Assembly (NCBI GenBank): GCA_018340375.1 | Contig: JAFFJZ010000007.1 | Location: 2,356,001-2,420,000 of the forward strand | Length of the DNA: 64,000 nucleotides | From: Gonatopus flavifemur | Lineage: Eukaryota; Arthropoda; Insecta; Hymenoptera; Dryinidae | Direction of reading: 5' to 3' | Made by a program: the position numbers and the translations under genes | Notes under the pieces: generated by a model | Told to the model about the DNA's origin: nothing | Seen by the model: only the letters and a program-made list of their open reading frames with translations | Database searches by the model: none | Shown: positions 22,643 to 34,140 of the stretch, piece by piece | Layout of the letters: each line of letters opens with the position of its first letter | Position numbering within the stretch: position 1 is the first letter of the stretch

Positions 22643-24579
22643 ATGGATGCTCTTTTGAAAGAACAAGAGGAAACCTATCGGGCTCTTTCTAGGATCGTGA
22701 TCAATATGAAAAAATTGGGTGAGGCTAAGATCACATTGGGGGTTGTGGAAGCTCGTATAGAGCGTTTAGAAGAATTGTGGAAAGGGTTCGACACACGTCA
22801 TCGAACTTTATTGGCATTGTGTGATGAAGTTACTTCTGCTTATCAGTATTCCAAGGATGACGTCTATTCGCAAGCTGAAGAATCTTATCTTGAGCAGTTA
22901 GGTAAATTAATTGATTATAAAAAATCTTTTTCGCTAATCTTCCACAAGGATCTCGGGCACTGACAGCGCAAGACGTCGCTGCGGCAGCGAGTGTTCATAA
23001 CCCTCTTCCGCGATTATCGTTGCCGAAATTCTCTGGCGCGTACGAAGAATGGCGCAACTTCAAGGATTTATTTTCTTCTCTGGTCATAGACCGAGCTAAT
23101 GTTTCAAACGTGCAAAAATTTCAGCATTTGAAAACATGTTTATCGGGCGAAGCTTCTCAACTTATTCGTAACATACCGGTTACGGAAGCGAATTTCGAGA
23201 TAGCTTGGGATTCTTTGACAGGGCGCTATGATAATAAGCGGCTCTTGTTAAACGCGCAGATTACTGCTTTGTTTCGGATAAAAGGAAGTTCTAGTGAGTC
23301 TGCTTCAGAACTTAGGCGCATTCATACCGCGACCACTGAGGCTTTAGCGGCAATCGAAGCTTTGGAATATTCTACGGAGAATTGGGACCTTTTATTAAAT
23401 TACATGACCTCAGTTAGAATCGATCCTCAGTCTCGCCGAGATTGGGAGTTAGAGAAAGGGCAAGAAACAGAACCTTCAACGTTTGCCGATTTGAAAACGT
23501 TCATTGAAGGTCGAATTCGAGCGCTCGAAGCTCTCTCTTCTTCTACAGGGATTTGGCCAAAAGGTTCGGGTGACAAACCTAAATTGTTCCGATTCGGAAA
23601 ATCGATTGGTGGTCCCTCTTCTTCAACGCGTGGAACTTCGACATCATTTCACTCCGCTACTTCTTATTCGTTCCCATCGTCGAATAGAGCGACTAACGCT
23701 AAAAAATGTTCACTTTGCAAAGAAGCCCATTACATTCTTGGATGTACCGAATTTCGAAATAAGCCGGTGAAAGAGCGGCGAGATCTAATAGCCAGGCTTA
23801 ATCTATGTTTCAATTGCCTAGGCAACCATGCTGCTCGTGATTGCAAGTCCGAGCGAAGATGTTCTACTTGCAACGGTAAACACAATTCGTTTCTTCACTT
23901 GGCGGAAAATCCAATTTTGTCAGTTGAGAAATCCTCAACTTCTGCGATTTCGTCATCCAGCGCTGGTTCAACAGCAATTTCTTCTAATACGGCAAATTGT
24001 GATCCGGTGGTTATTCACATGGCTAATTTTCCTCCTTCTGGTCGAACTATTCTTCTGGCCACGGCGAGAATCAGAGTAATTTCGCCCTCTGGTCACTTCG
24101 TTTTAGTTCGAGCGTTGCTGGACCAAGGTTCAGAGGTAACTTTTGTGTCGGAAGCCACCGCGAGGATTTTGCAACTTCCTAGGAACAGGACTAAGGTGCC
24201 GTTGATGGGAATCTCGGCCGCATCGACGGGTATAGCCAAATTCTCAACGAAGGTGTTCATCTCATCTCCAATCGAACCAGAACTCAGGATTGAAGCGGAT
24301 GTGCCCATTCTACCCAAACTTACTAACGCAGTGCCATCCGCAAGAATTAGCGATTTGGATCTATCGGCATTCAACGACTTCCCGCTGGCAGATCCGCATT
24401 ATAACCACAACGAAGGAGTCGGCATGATTCTTGGGGCGGATTTGTACGGCCGCATTTTGAGGAACGGGTTACTTTATATACCGCGAACTTCAGTAACCGC
24501 ACAAAATACAGCCTTTGGCTGGGTTTTATCTGGTTCCGCTGATCAAGTATCACGGCGTGAACAACCTTCTCCACCTTAA
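22643..24579 (+). pseudogene. BEL/Pao gag and protease region with one frameshift
   Basis: The N-terminal part (22643-22963) starts MDALLKEQEETYRALSR, a charged helical region. The rest is in another frame that is open from about 22921, with PLPRLSLPKFSGAYEEWRNF, the usual BEL gag core. The change coincides with a six-A run at 22919-22924, consistent with a one-base indel. Further on are three zinc-binding segments: CSLCKEAHYILGC, CFNCLGNHAARDC and CSTCNGKHNSFLH. Then comes an aspartic protease motif ALLDQGSEVTFVSE, with D-Q-G in place of the common D-S-G, and GMILGADLYG. The frame ends in TAA at 24577-24579 with pol continuing in the same frame beyond it. Role: capsid assembly, RNA binding and polyprotein cleavage. 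Confidence 0.9.
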
Positions 24580-24612
24580 TATACCTCATTCCACTGCCCT
24601 ACTAACGCTGAT

Positions 24613-26325
24613 TTGTTTCAGGTCTTGCATAGATTTTGGCAGCTAGAGGAAGTACCTACTGCTGTAAATGATCTGTCTCCAGAGGAGGAGTGGTGTGAGG
24701 AGCATTTTCAACGCACGCATCTCCGCAACGAGCATGGCCGTTACGTTGTCAGGCTACCACGCAAGTCTGACCTACCTCACGCTGCGGACGAGACGAAGGG
24801 GATGGCTCTCTCTTCACTGGGCGCTCTGAGCAGGCGTTTCGAGCACAATTCTAGTCTATGCGAGCAATACACGACTTTCATGGAAGAATACTTACGTCTG
24901 GGCCACATGAAAGAAGTGACTTCTGAGACAAATTTGCCTTGCTCTGCCTGGTATCTACCGCACCACCCTGTTTTCAAATCCACTGGCTCGTTTTCGGAAA
25001 TCAGGGTAGTTTCTGATGCGTCTCGACGCTTATCCTCAGGTTCTTCGCTGAACCATTATCTTCTTCCAGGTCCCAGTTTGCAAGGGGACATTTCGATAGT
25101 CCTTCTCAATTGGCGTCAACACAGGTACGTTTTCACTACGGACATCGTAAAGATGTTCCGTCAAATCCTGGTTCATCAGGACGATCAGGATTTCCAAAGG
25201 ATAGTTTGGAAAGGCTCATTTTCATCCGCTGTAAAGGATTATCGTCTATGTACGGTAACCTACGGCACCACCTCAGCTCCCTTTTTGTCCATCAGGACTC
25301 TTCACCAATTAGCTGCCGATGAGGGAGGGAAGTTCCCTCACGGAGCTCACTCTTTGCGTCATCAGACATTCGTTGATGACATTCTTTCAGGGGCTGATAC
25401 TGTTTCCGAAGCGATTCAAATTCGGGACGAAGTTATCGGCATTCTAAAGGCTGGCGGATTCGAATTGGACAAATGGTCGTCGAATCACCCAAATTTATCG
25501 ATTGGACTCACCTCTGACTCGACTAAGAACGGGTCATCTCATTTCTTCGATCTCCATGAGCCAGTCAAGACGCTAGGTTTGATTTGGATTCCGTCTGAGG
25601 ACGCTTTCAGCTTTCGAATGCTAGCAGATGTGGATTCAGCGCTGACCAATTCACAAGTCGTTACGAAACGGCTTATCCTCTCATCTGTGGCTAGGGTTTT
25701 TGATCCTCTCGGGTGGATTGTTCCAGTAACAATCACCACTAAGATTCTCATTCAGGATCTCTGGCTTCTGGGAATAGATTGGGATACTCCTGTGCCCACT
25801 AATATCAGGGAACAGTGGAAGGGTTATTGTGACTCCCTAGGGGAGCTCAACTCTGTCCACATCGACCACCCAATTGGCTACTCAGCTTCAGTTTCTGACA
25901 TACAAATCCACGGATTTGCTGATGCTTCTATGCGCGCTTATGCTGCAACTGTTTATGTTAGAATAGTTAACAGCGAAGGTTATACAAAGGTTTCACTTCT
26001 TGCAGCAAAGTCTAAGGTGACTCCAGTAAAAACCGTGAGTCTTCCTCGCCTCGAACTGTGTTCAGCAGTCCTCTTAGTCAGACTTCTTCTTCATATTCGC
26101 AAGATTCAGTTTTTAGAAAAGGTGGCCACGTATTCGTGGCTTGATAGTCAAGTAGCGCTATCATGGATTAAGAAACATCCAAGTCGCTGGACAACCTTCG
26201 TCGCCAATAGGGTTTCTTTCATCCAGACGTCTCTCCCTGAGGTGTCCTGGAGACACGTTCCTACAAAGGAGAATCCGGCCGATATGGCCACCCGGGGAAA
26301 AACTCCATCAGAACTAAGTAAATAA
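24613..26325 (+). pseudogene. BEL/Pao reverse transcriptase and RNase H
   Basis: This frame opens with the BEL phrase VLHRFWQLEEVPTAVND. The palm motifs are SEIRVVSDASRRL (about residue 128), YVFTTDIVKMFRQI (172, first catalytic Asp) and the active site FVDDILSGAD (253-256). RNase H follows with HGFADASMRAYA (Asp436), LPRLELCSA (Glu481), YSWLDSQVALSW (Asp511) and HVPTKENPADMATRG (Asp557). All catalytic residues are present. The frame is closed by TAA at 26323-26325, just before the integrase start motif and in the same frame, so this is a nonsense break. It also lies in the same frame as the gag-protease part, separated by the TAA at 24577. Confidence 0.93.
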
Positions 26326-26328
26326 GCT

Positions 26329-28014
26329 TTGTGGTGGCAGGGTCCGTCATGGCTTGAAGAGGAGGCTGAGAAATGGCCAAATTCTTCCGTAGCCGAGGAC
26401 GTTTCGCTAGAGATCCGTAGCAATTTTGGAGTCCACTTGGCGACTCAGACTTCCGTCAACTCGTTTGTAGAATTGGCGGAACGTTTCTCTTCTCTCGACA
26501 GGCTCTTACGCGTGGTCGCTTATTGCCTGCGTTTTGTTAAGCGGGTCAGATATCCGACCTTTTCACCACCCGGGTTTCTTACAGCGGAAGAGTTGCACGA
26601 TTCGCGCATTCTATTATTGAAGGTGGTCCAGAAAGAGAGCTTCGCTGAGGAATTATCAGCTCTGAATTCTGGAGAAGCACTCCCTAGGAAGAGTCCTCTG
26701 CTAAGATTAAACCCCTTTATCGATGCGCAAGGCATCTTAAGAGTCGGCGGCCGGTTAAGGCACTCGAATCTCAAATATGATGAGAAGTTTCCGCCGATTT
26801 TACCTCGTTCGTCTGCTTTGAGCAGGCTTTTCATCATTAAGGCTCATGTGCGAGCTCTGCATGGAGGCCCTTCTCTTACTCATGCATTGTTGTTGAACTC
26901 TGTATGGGTGTTCAGAGCCAAACCCCTCGTCAAGGCCTATGTTCGCAATTGCGTCTTATGTCATAGACATAAGCCTAAACTAGGCACTCAATTGATGGGT
27001 GACCTTCCCGCATCTCGCGTAACTCCAGATCGTCCGTTTACTAGAACGGGTCTGGACTACGCTGGTCCTGTTCACTTGATGATGAGTAGAGGAAGAGGAC
27101 AGCGAACCTATAAAGGTTACATTTGCGTTTTCATATGCTTAGCGACGAAAGCACTCCATCTAGAGGTAGTGAGCAATGCCACTTCAGAGGCCTTTCTTGC
27201 GGCCTTTCGGCGTTTCTGTGGGCGACGGGGAATGCCTCTTGAGCTCCATTCAGACAACAGCACCACGTTTCGCGGTGCAGATGCTGAAATCTCCAATTTG
27301 TTCAGGCAATCTTCCGAGTTTTATGCCAAGGTGGCTGAGACGTTGGCCAAGGACGGAATTAAGTGGGTTTTCATTCCGCCACATTCACCCCACTTCGGGG
27401 GTTTGTGGGAGTCAGGAGTGCGTTCTGTAAAGTTTCACCTCACAAGGATTATTGGCAACCAGAATCTCACCTTCGAAGAGCTTTCGACACTTCTTGTTCA
27501 AATAGAGGCGTGTCTTAATTCGCGGCCGCTATGCCCGCTCTCGGATGAGCCCGAAGATTTAGGGGCGCTTACACCCGCTCATTTCTTAACTGGTTCATCT
27601 TTGCATACTTTACCTGAACCAGGGCTCTGTGACGTAAAGCTTGGTCATCTTTCTCGTTGGCAACCGCTCCAACAAATGCTCCAACATTTCTGGGCCAGAT
27701 GGTCGAGGGAGTATCTCCACCATTTACAGCAACGCTATAAGTGGCGTTCTGTAAAGGAAAACTTCAAGGCAGGACAGCTTGTGTTGGTTCAGGATGACCG
27801 TTATCCTCCTTCAAAATGGGCATTAGGCCGGATAATTCAAGAACACCCAGGTTTAGACGGTCACGTTCGTGTCGTGACGGTAAAAACAGCCACCTCCACT
27901 CTAAAGCGTCCGATAGCTAAACTGAGCGTTCTGCCGATTTCCGATATTGCATCGGAGCCTCACGGCGGGCGGAATACCCCACCCCCTACTAGGCAGAGCT
28001 CGGTTGTCGTCTAA
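26329..28014 (+). pseudogene. BEL/Pao integrase
   Basis: The frame begins LWWQGPSWL, the conserved opening of BEL integrase regions. A zinc-binding HHCC part follows (HVRALHGG about residue 173-180, and RNCVLCHRHK about 206-214). The catalytic triad is complete: Asp243 in TGLDYAGPV, Asp309 in LHSDNSTTF and Glu361 in GLWESGVRSVK. The C-terminus has GQLVLVQDDRYPPSKWALGR and ends with VVTVKTATSTLKRPIAKLSV and a short Pro/Thr tail. The stop lies 18 bases before the 3' LTR. It would insert the cDNA; upstream stops prevent its synthesis as a polyprotein. Confidence 0.93.
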
Positions 28015-28031
28015 CGACGAGGCGGGCGGTA

Positions 28032-28587
28032 TGTTTGGGTTTTTGGTAATGTTCCCCTTTCTGACTGCTGTCGGGTGGACCGAGTAGATTGGGAGTTGGT
28101 CGGGTGGATGGCTTACCGGGGCCCTTGCATTGCCGCCGAAAATGATCAGGTGACCTAGTCATGTGGTCATCAATCTCGTTACCATCCAGACGGGACAGCA
28201 CTAGTTGCTCGTCAATTTTCAACCTGAAGCCTTCACCTCGCCTCACCTCCAATTTATCGCGTTTTCTTTCTGTACGCGAGAATTCTCTGTTCAAGCCGCT
28301 CGTCTCATACGAATCTAACGCGCTTATCTTTTTTTTTGTTTTTCACACAAGTTTTCAATTTGTTATTTGTGTTTCCTTTGACATGTTTAGTTTAAATAAA
28401 CGTTAAGTTTTTGGTTTGAACGAAGTGAGCGTCATTTTGGAATACCGGCTCGACTCCATACTTCCATCCTTTCGCACTCCCAGAATTCCCTCTTCACAGA
28501 GTCTCGCACTCTCCTTCACCTCACCTAAGAACAAATCTACAGTCCGCTAACATCTTCCCTCTTTCCTCAGCTCCTTTTTCCTATTCA
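28032..28587 (+). repeat. BEL/Pao 3' LTR
   Basis: 556 bp starting TGTTTGGG and ending TATTCA, matching the left LTR at all but four noted positions. The purine-rich gaggcgggcgg directly before it (about 28019-28029) is the likely polypurine tract for plus-strand priming. Confidence 0.95.
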
Positions 28588-28795
28588 TTGTGTGTTTTAA
28601 TGATACAATTTCATCAACTCAATCAAGTTCGTTTATCTGAAAGTGATTTATTTCATATTATGATACAATTGATTTGAAGTTGATTCTAATGTAAATTGTC
28701 CATTCTTTTCCTTGAGTGATTCGACGAGAGGAAGGAAATTCGGAAAAAGGGGAAAGATAGAGAGAGAGGAGCATAATCAAGGGTAACAAAAAAAC

Positions 28796-29496
28796 TCACC
28801 TCCTCCCGCACACCTTACAGAAGAGTACGTCGAGAGGGGCGGAGGGACAGTTGAGGTAGAAATGGCCTGGGTAACCGCAGTTCCAGCACTCCCTTCTAGG
28901 TTTCGGTCCAGTGGGCGCAGAGAAGGCGCGGGCTTCGCGCACTGCACGGCGTTTTCGTCCTCCCCTGCGGCGGCGTCGTCTACGGGTGGTGTTGGGAACG
29001 CTTGCGGGACCCTCCTGCGCATCGGTTGAACCGGCCTCACGCTGAGTTGCGGGCTCCGATGGTGAGGGCTCGGGCTCGGATCGGGCAGGTGATTGAGGGT
29101 GCGTCAGGTAGAGCGGACCCGGGTGTATGTTATCACCGGGCTCGCCATCGTAGCGGGGTGTCCTCAGGAATTCACTCAAGATGTGGCGGCTCGGCTCATG
29201 CCGGTTCTCGACGAACGCCATTAGGTATCTCAACCATCGTCGTCGTGGGGAACAGCAGCCCGCAACGCGTCGGATCTCAACGCCCCCCAGACTGCGCGCA
29301 GCTCAGCGCTCACGGGGAGAGCGTTATTTCCCGCTGTAGCTGAGTCGCGGCCGCCGTCAGCGGGCGCCGCCCGCTCATCTCGATTTGATTCAGCCTGGCT
29401 ATGGGCCTGGACCATGGCCGTCAGGAAACACCACCCAGCGCGCGACTCCGCAGTGGTGAAACCCATGACTACGGCAAAACAAGGCTGAATGAGCAC
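28796..29496 (-). pseudogene. Retroelement gag-like ORF with CCHC zinc knuckle
   Basis: The minus-strand frame 29233-28796 ends with CWNCGYPGHFYLNC and CKVCGRR, that is a CCHC knuckle plus a second CxxC, preceded by an Arg-rich stretch (TRRRRRRRGGRKRRAVRE). The upstream frame 29496-29230 (GFTTAESRAGWCFL) probably precedes it after a frame change near 29230. The stop lies only eight bases from the outer LTR-like repeat (28788). Sequence here is markedly GC-rich compared with neighbours. It is a nucleocapsid-type protein, but a gag lying at the 3' side of an env gene is out of place for one element, so it probably comes from another nested element. Confidence 0.6.
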
Positions 29497-29519
29497 GGAT
29501 TTAGGAGATTATAATGGTA

Positions 29520-30095
29520 TCAAACTTGCAGGTAGGTAGAGGGGGAAAAAAAGGATCTCGGCCAACACGTGCAAGAGGAAATACTTTGCTGCATGCGGTT
29601 CTGATAGTCGATTTCTCGTATCTCGACGGTGGAGGGGGGTGAGGGCTCCAGACCCCTGGTTCTGCTGGCGATGAGTGAAGAGATAAACTCAAGCGCTTGG
29701 AACAGTTCTCTCGTGTCGGAAGTTGAGAGGAACCGTTGCAAGTTCATCGTTTGAGTTGCTTGCTCTCTAGTCACTTGTTCAGGATAGGTGTCCAAAAGGC
29801 GTCTGTAAGTCTGAGTACGCTTATTCGTTCCCCTGGGTCGGGCCATTTCCCCTTCGGAAACCATGGTGGGAGGAGAGCGGCGAGAATAAGAGTCATCGAC
29901 ATTGCGGTGCCAGGTCTTGGTTCTCTGCATCGCTGGGGAGTTGTGCCTGGGAGCAGAGGTGGAAGGGCGGTTATGGCAACACCGCTCGTGCTCGCGGACA
30001 GAACGGTTTGTCACTAGGCACTTGCAATACATACATGGCGAAGCGTTTGATGCCATTGGGACCTGTACAAAGAGAGTTCCCAATGTTGAGTTCAA
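29520..30095 (-). CDS. Unrecognised 191-codon ORF with N-terminal Cys/His cluster
   Basis: A single open frame contains CMYCKCLVTNRSVREHERC and CCHN near its start, resembling a C2-H-C zinc-binding unit. A polar, Ser/Arg-rich middle (SAPRHNSPAMQRTKTWHRN) and helix-like segments (ATQTMNLQRFLSTSDTRELF, FISSLIASRTRG) follow. It lies between the env-like region (ending about 30153) and the gag-like ORF at 28796-29496, on the same strand, and ends a few bases before the latter. It could be an N-terminal gag segment or an accessory ORF. I do not recognise it. Confidence 0.4.
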   Translation of the reverse strand: MNSTLGTLFVQVPMASNASPCMYCKCLVTNRSVREHERCCHNRPSTSAPRHNSPAMQRTKTWHRNVDDSYSRRSPPTMVSEGEMARPRGTNKRTQTYRRLLDTYPEQVTREQATQTMNLQRFLSTSDTRELFQALEFISSLIASRTRGLEPSPPSTVEIREIDYQNRMQQSISSCTCWPRSFFSPSTYLQV

Positions 30096-30152
30096 TTTCC
30101 AAAGCTTCAGTATATATATTGGACAGCATGCGATGTCTTCGTGCAGGGACGT

Positions 30153-32172
30153 TCACATGTCTATGACCGTTTGCGAGGGCAGGTCCTTGGGGGGCGTGAC
30201 CCTGCTTGACGAGGCACGCGTGCGCTTGCTTCCGCTCGAGGCACGCGAAGTAGCTCGCTTCTGTACCTCAGGATACACGGGGCTCTCGGAACTTGTGTGA
30301 GGGAGTTCGGGTTTGGTCTTGGGTAACAGGCGGGCGAAGGTGACTGCTACATAGCGTTTTGCTGAGGTGGTCAGTCGCCCTATGAACGAAGTGCCTACTA
30401 CAGTTGCCAACCCTCCGGTAGAGTAATTCAGTGTGTCCAAGTTAGCTTGTGTCCTTCGCTCCAGTTGTAAGTCTTCAGCATCCTGGATAATTTCTTCAAG
30501 AAGTTGCCCACGTTCGGGCAGGAGTAGGAGATTGGAGTTGGACGTAAGAGGGGCCTCTATTCGTTTGATAGCGTCTTGGACCTCTGTGGTTTTGGCGCGT
30601 GGTACTAGATTGGTGATATTCAGGCTCAGTGGTGGAGCGAAGATGTGGACCTCACTGTGCTCGATGCCCATGGGCGCATGCAGTGACATATAGTGATTTT
30701 GAGCGGAGCATCCAGCGCTCAACTGCAACAACCCTGAATTCTTGAGTTCCGCCATCAAGGTCTGCTTCTGGGGTCAAACTATCTGTAAATTTTCTCGTTG
30801 GGTCAACGAGAACAACCATCCATTCAAAGAGTCGATCCTGGTCCAGTGTGCCTCCAAAGACGAATCTAGTCTCACATCGCAGGCGTTGAGGGTTGACTCG
30901 ACAGGATTAGTCAACAGCAGGATCTCGCAGATTGAAGCACTCTCGACTCGATAGATAGGGCGGTTGAGATGGCAGATGTGGTTATGGCGGTACTTCCGAC
31001 AATCTTGAAGATAGCCTTCGTCGGTGGTGGAGTGGCTTACTCGATCTCTAGAGACGGCCAGATATCCGGTTGAAGGGGGAATATAGGCCAACTTGTTTCC
31101 CCCATCGGCAGACCCCTGGACCACAGGGAACGGGTGTAATTTATACAGATCAAACTCTTGGCGGTCCAGCAGGGGTACCTCGATGACGAAGAGCAGCCTT
31201 CCATCCATCACCATGACATGTACTTCAGAAATAGCCATCAACTCATTGATGTGCATTTTGTGCACTAGGGTTGGGAATTCGTACCTCCGGGCGACCCGCT
31301 GAACCTCTCCAGCGATATCAGTCAGCTGGGCTGGTGCCAGTATTTGGGGGTGCACCAACCCCAGTTTGCTGGGAAGAATACCGTTGGTCAAGGTGGTTAT
31401 GGCTGCTTCGTATTCCATAACCTCCAATCTCAAATGGTGTATCCAGGATAGGCCAGCGTCCATATGAGCCCGCAAATCTTCTTCCTCCTGTTCTCCGAGC
31501 ACCCTTTTGAGCAAGAGGTCGGTACGGGTTCGCTCAGCAAAGGTAGCATTCCTCAACCTGTCCAGCTCGGCGTGGACTCCATGGAGTTCCGACTGCGTGA
31601 TTAGAGCCTGCTTTTCTGAAAGGTTGGCTACCCTCTTTTATTTCACGTGCAATTGGTCGATCTCTTGAGAGGAAAACTGGGCGTCCTGGTGGGTTAAGGT
31701 CCCGAAGAGTGTCCTAGATATTCCACCTATTGGGGTGAATGGTGCTTCTCGTCGATAGAAATTCCTTTCCTTATGGCCTGAGTTAGGGTCCATTCGGAAT
31801 TTTCCCATGGGGTCAACGAGGTCAACCAGTTGGGCCTCCGATTGTTCCAAGTTATTCAGGCGGTGGCGTAGATGGTCCGCGGCGGGCCGGAATCCACACT
31901 CGAAGTCAAGTCTTTGGTTGCACTGGCTCACGACGTTTTCCAGTTGGGCCAGGATGGATGGCTCTTGTGCTAGGAGGGCTTTGATGTTCACGTAAGTCGC
32001 TATTCTCCATTTGATGCGGATGAGCCGGATGTCCTCCAGTTGTTCGGAGTAGACGCCGGATCCATGTGGTTAGGGGGTGATGTAGTCACTTTGGTTGGGG
32101 GTGGCAGGGTCCTTAGGGGCAGGCGCCGAGCCCACCAAGACTAACAAGAAGAAAATGCCAAGAGCGTACATG
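30153..32172 (-). pseudogene. Errantivirus-type envelope (baculovirus F-like), broken
   Basis: An ATG at 32172 starts a short hydrophobic signal-like segment, soon followed by an in-frame stop near 32072. The frame 31991-31638 contains a basic cleavage-like site followed by the hydrophobic F-protein fusion-peptide region with its IGG and LFG residues (about 31690-31745). It is then closed by a stop. 31556-30774 and 30758-30153 carry the rest of the ectodomain, with conserved Cys residues and, in the last frame, a hydrophobic stretch and a basic tail (RASSGSKRTRASSS). The order and polarity after integrase fit env of insect endogenous retroviruses. At least three breaks disable it. The role would be membrane fusion; no full-length product is encoded. 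Confidence 0.7.
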
Positions 32173-32198
32173 CTTGGACTGCAGGGTGAATAACGATA

Positions 32199-33412
32199 TC
32201 AATACGCAGGTCTTAGGTTATTTACATTTTTAGTAATTTGTTCCCCACATGGAACTTCGATTATGGCGTTATTTCTGTCTGTGAGTTGAATAATTCTATA
32301 TGGGCCAACGTAGGGACTCTCCAGTTTTCCACGCTTGGGTTCTCTCAATACATAAACTAGGTCACCGGCGTGGAATTCACGAGGATTTATGTGCCGATCG
32401 TAATATTGCTTCGATCTTTGTTTCGCGCCGCGGAGGTTAGTTCGAGCAATCTCGCGGGTTTCGTCCATCCTTGTTATGAGGTCCAACAAAAAGGACCCAT
32501 AAGTTTCCAAACTGTCGGCATCCGAGAAAGTAGTGAGCGAACGAGCGAGTTTACCAAATACGAGCTCATTCGGCGTGAATTTAGTTCCCTCGTGTACGGC
32601 GGTGTTGTAGGAGAACATCGCGTGGGGAACCAGGTCGTCCCAATCGTGGCATTCGTCCACAAATGACCGTAGATAATTACCAAGCACGGCATGGCTGCGC
32701 TCGAGTGACCCGTTAGCTTGAGGGTAATATCCCGAAGTGGTAATGTGTGAGATTTTAGGAAATTTTGGCCAATTTATGCAGCACCTCATTTACGAAGGAT
32801 GTGCCCCGATCTGTCAATACTACGCGAGGGCTACCGTATACGGATATAAAGTTCCGGGCGAGGGCATTTGCGATCGTGGTAGACCTTATATCCGGGGCAG
32901 GGACAGCCACGCAATACTTGGTCAATGAATCTTGTATGGTTAGTATATGGCTATTCTATAAAAAGCGTCCGGTGGGGTATCGGTTATTAGCATGGGCTGC
33001 CGAGTTTTCATCCGCTCCAATTTTTTGAGCTGACAAATCGGACAGGTTTTTATAAAAGCTTGGACGTCCTTCCGCATTTTTGGCCAGTGGAAACGTTCGC
33101 GTAACCTTTTATACGTTTTGGTTACGGCCTTATGTCCGCCCGTGAGACTGGCGTGACTTTCTTCCATTACAGCATTTCTCTCTTCTTCTTCTTCAGGCGT
33201 GATGATTCCGCCTAAACAAAGCGTTACAAATTTCCCGCTGCGATTGAGAACATTATTGAGAGAGTTCCTAAGAAAATTCCTAGTGAATTTCCTCATGCTA
33301 TCTTGCAAGTCAGACAGTCTCAGGGACGTCACTCCCGTTAACTCCAAGGATTTCTCCAAGTTGTCCGAACACGACAGCACATTAGAAATGTCTGGTGCGC
33401 TGTAGCTCGCAG
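32199..33412 (-). pseudogene. Gypsy-type integrase, frame-shifted
   Basis: The upstream frame has a zinc-binding segment with GGHKAVTKTYKRLRERF and the pair CPICQ, followed by a stop near 32940. The middle catalytic part is visible only in other frames (VVLTDRGTSF, about 32805-32835). The C-terminal frame (32789-32199) carries the catalytic Glu in NGSLERSH, then YNTAVHEGTKFTPNELVFG, a G-D-L-V-Y motif and the GPYRI box of the GPY/F domain. It ends with NVNNLRPAY. The first catalytic Asp region appears deleted. Dead copy. Confidence 0.85.
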
Positions 33413-33414
33413 TT

Positions 33415-34140
33415 TTATAGGACGATGTCGTCCAGATACGCAAAAAGTTCGACTCCTTGCAATCCCGTGAGGACACTGTCCATGAGAAGCTGAAACGTAG
33501 CTGGGGCATTTTTCAGCCCGAAAGGCATTCGCACGTCCTCATAGTGCCCGCGAGGAGTGGAGAAAGCGATTTTGGGCCTATCTTCGAGTTCCATCTCGAT
33601 TTGATGAAATTCGCTAGTGGAGTCAAAAACAGAGAAGTACTTGGCCTCTCCCAATTTGTCGAGAATATCGACAATGTTTGGGAGGGGGTACGCATCTCCA
33701 ACTGTTTTCTCATTGAGCGCGCGGAAGTCTATCACCATGCGCCATCGTGGATTCTCCTGCGAGTCCGCCTTCTTGGACACAATCCATAGGGGCGAGTTGT
33801 ATGGCGAACTCGGAGGCTGAATCACTCCGACGGCCAAGAAATTTGTGACTTGATTTTCGCTCCCTTGCTCATGTACACGAGGGTACCTATACTGGCGGGT
33901 GTGGATGGGCATCTGATCGGTAGTAGGGATATTATGTTTGGTGTACGATGTGGCTTGGAGCGGATCACCAGGCAGGTGGAATCGTACAGAATGTTCCTCG
34001 AGAATTTTGTGGACATGATCGTGTGCTTCGGGGCTGAGGTGAGAAACGTCGATCATCTCCTTGACCCTTTTGACACGCTCAGAGGGAGACAGGGCAGAAG
34101 GTTCGCTGGAATTTTGAATTACGGTACTTAAGGGATTCAT
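33415..34140 (-). pseudogene. Gypsy reverse transcriptase, truncated after the active site
   Basis: Conserved blocks run in order: VIQPPSSPYNSPLWIVSKK, WRMVIDFRALNEKTV, YPLPNIVDILDKLG, FSVFDSTSEFHQIEM, TPRGHYEDVRMPFGLKNAPA and the catalytic YLDDIVL. The motif usually read as D-L-x-S-G-F/Y is altered to D-S-T-S-E-F. Directly after YLDDIVL the frame stops and integrase sequence begins within about 150 bp. The RT thumb, connection and RNase H are therefore deleted. It overlaps the protease-containing frame at its start. Confidence 0.9.

Larger units (their letters stand above)
21271..28587 (+). mobile_element. Complete BEL/Pao LTR retrotransposon
   Basis: The element is 7,317 bp with 556 bp LTRs at both ends, a primer binding site, gag-protease, RT, RNase H and integrase in the BEL order, and a 5 bp target duplication TTGTG (21266-21270 and 28588-28592). 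LTRs are the same length and differ at only four noted positions, so insertion is recent. The coding region has one frameshift and two in-frame stops, so this copy is non-autonomous as read. It is inserted within the older LTR-like repeat starting at 21149. Confidence 0.95.
21149..28788 (-). repeat. Outer LTR-like repeat, left copy, split by the BEL element
   Basis: The segments 21149-21270 and 28593-28788 together make a ~318 bp sequence that begins TGTTAC and ends GTAACA. It matches 39212-39548 over its whole length apart from small indels. The split is exactly at the TTGTG duplicated by the BEL insertion. The TG..CA inverted termini point to an LTR. Strand is assigned from the minus-oriented gypsy genes between the two copies, for which this would be the 3' LTR. 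Twelve bases outside the inner edge (aaaaaactcacc) are also shared with the other copy, which is not expected for a simple LTR pair. Confidence 0.7.

Noticed and set aside
22919..22924. Programmed frameshift site in BEL gag
   Set aside because: BEL elements usually use one continuous frame and the six-A run is a common indel site; kept only as a possibility to test with reads.
23504..24374. Additional ORFs inside the BEL gag and pol on both strands
   Set aside because: They are shadows of the main frame without motifs.
24577..24630. Intron between BEL gag-protease and RT, because tactaac and tttgtttcag precede the RT start
   Set aside because: The frame is the same on both sides of a single TAA and no matching donor is apparent; a nonsense codon is simpler.
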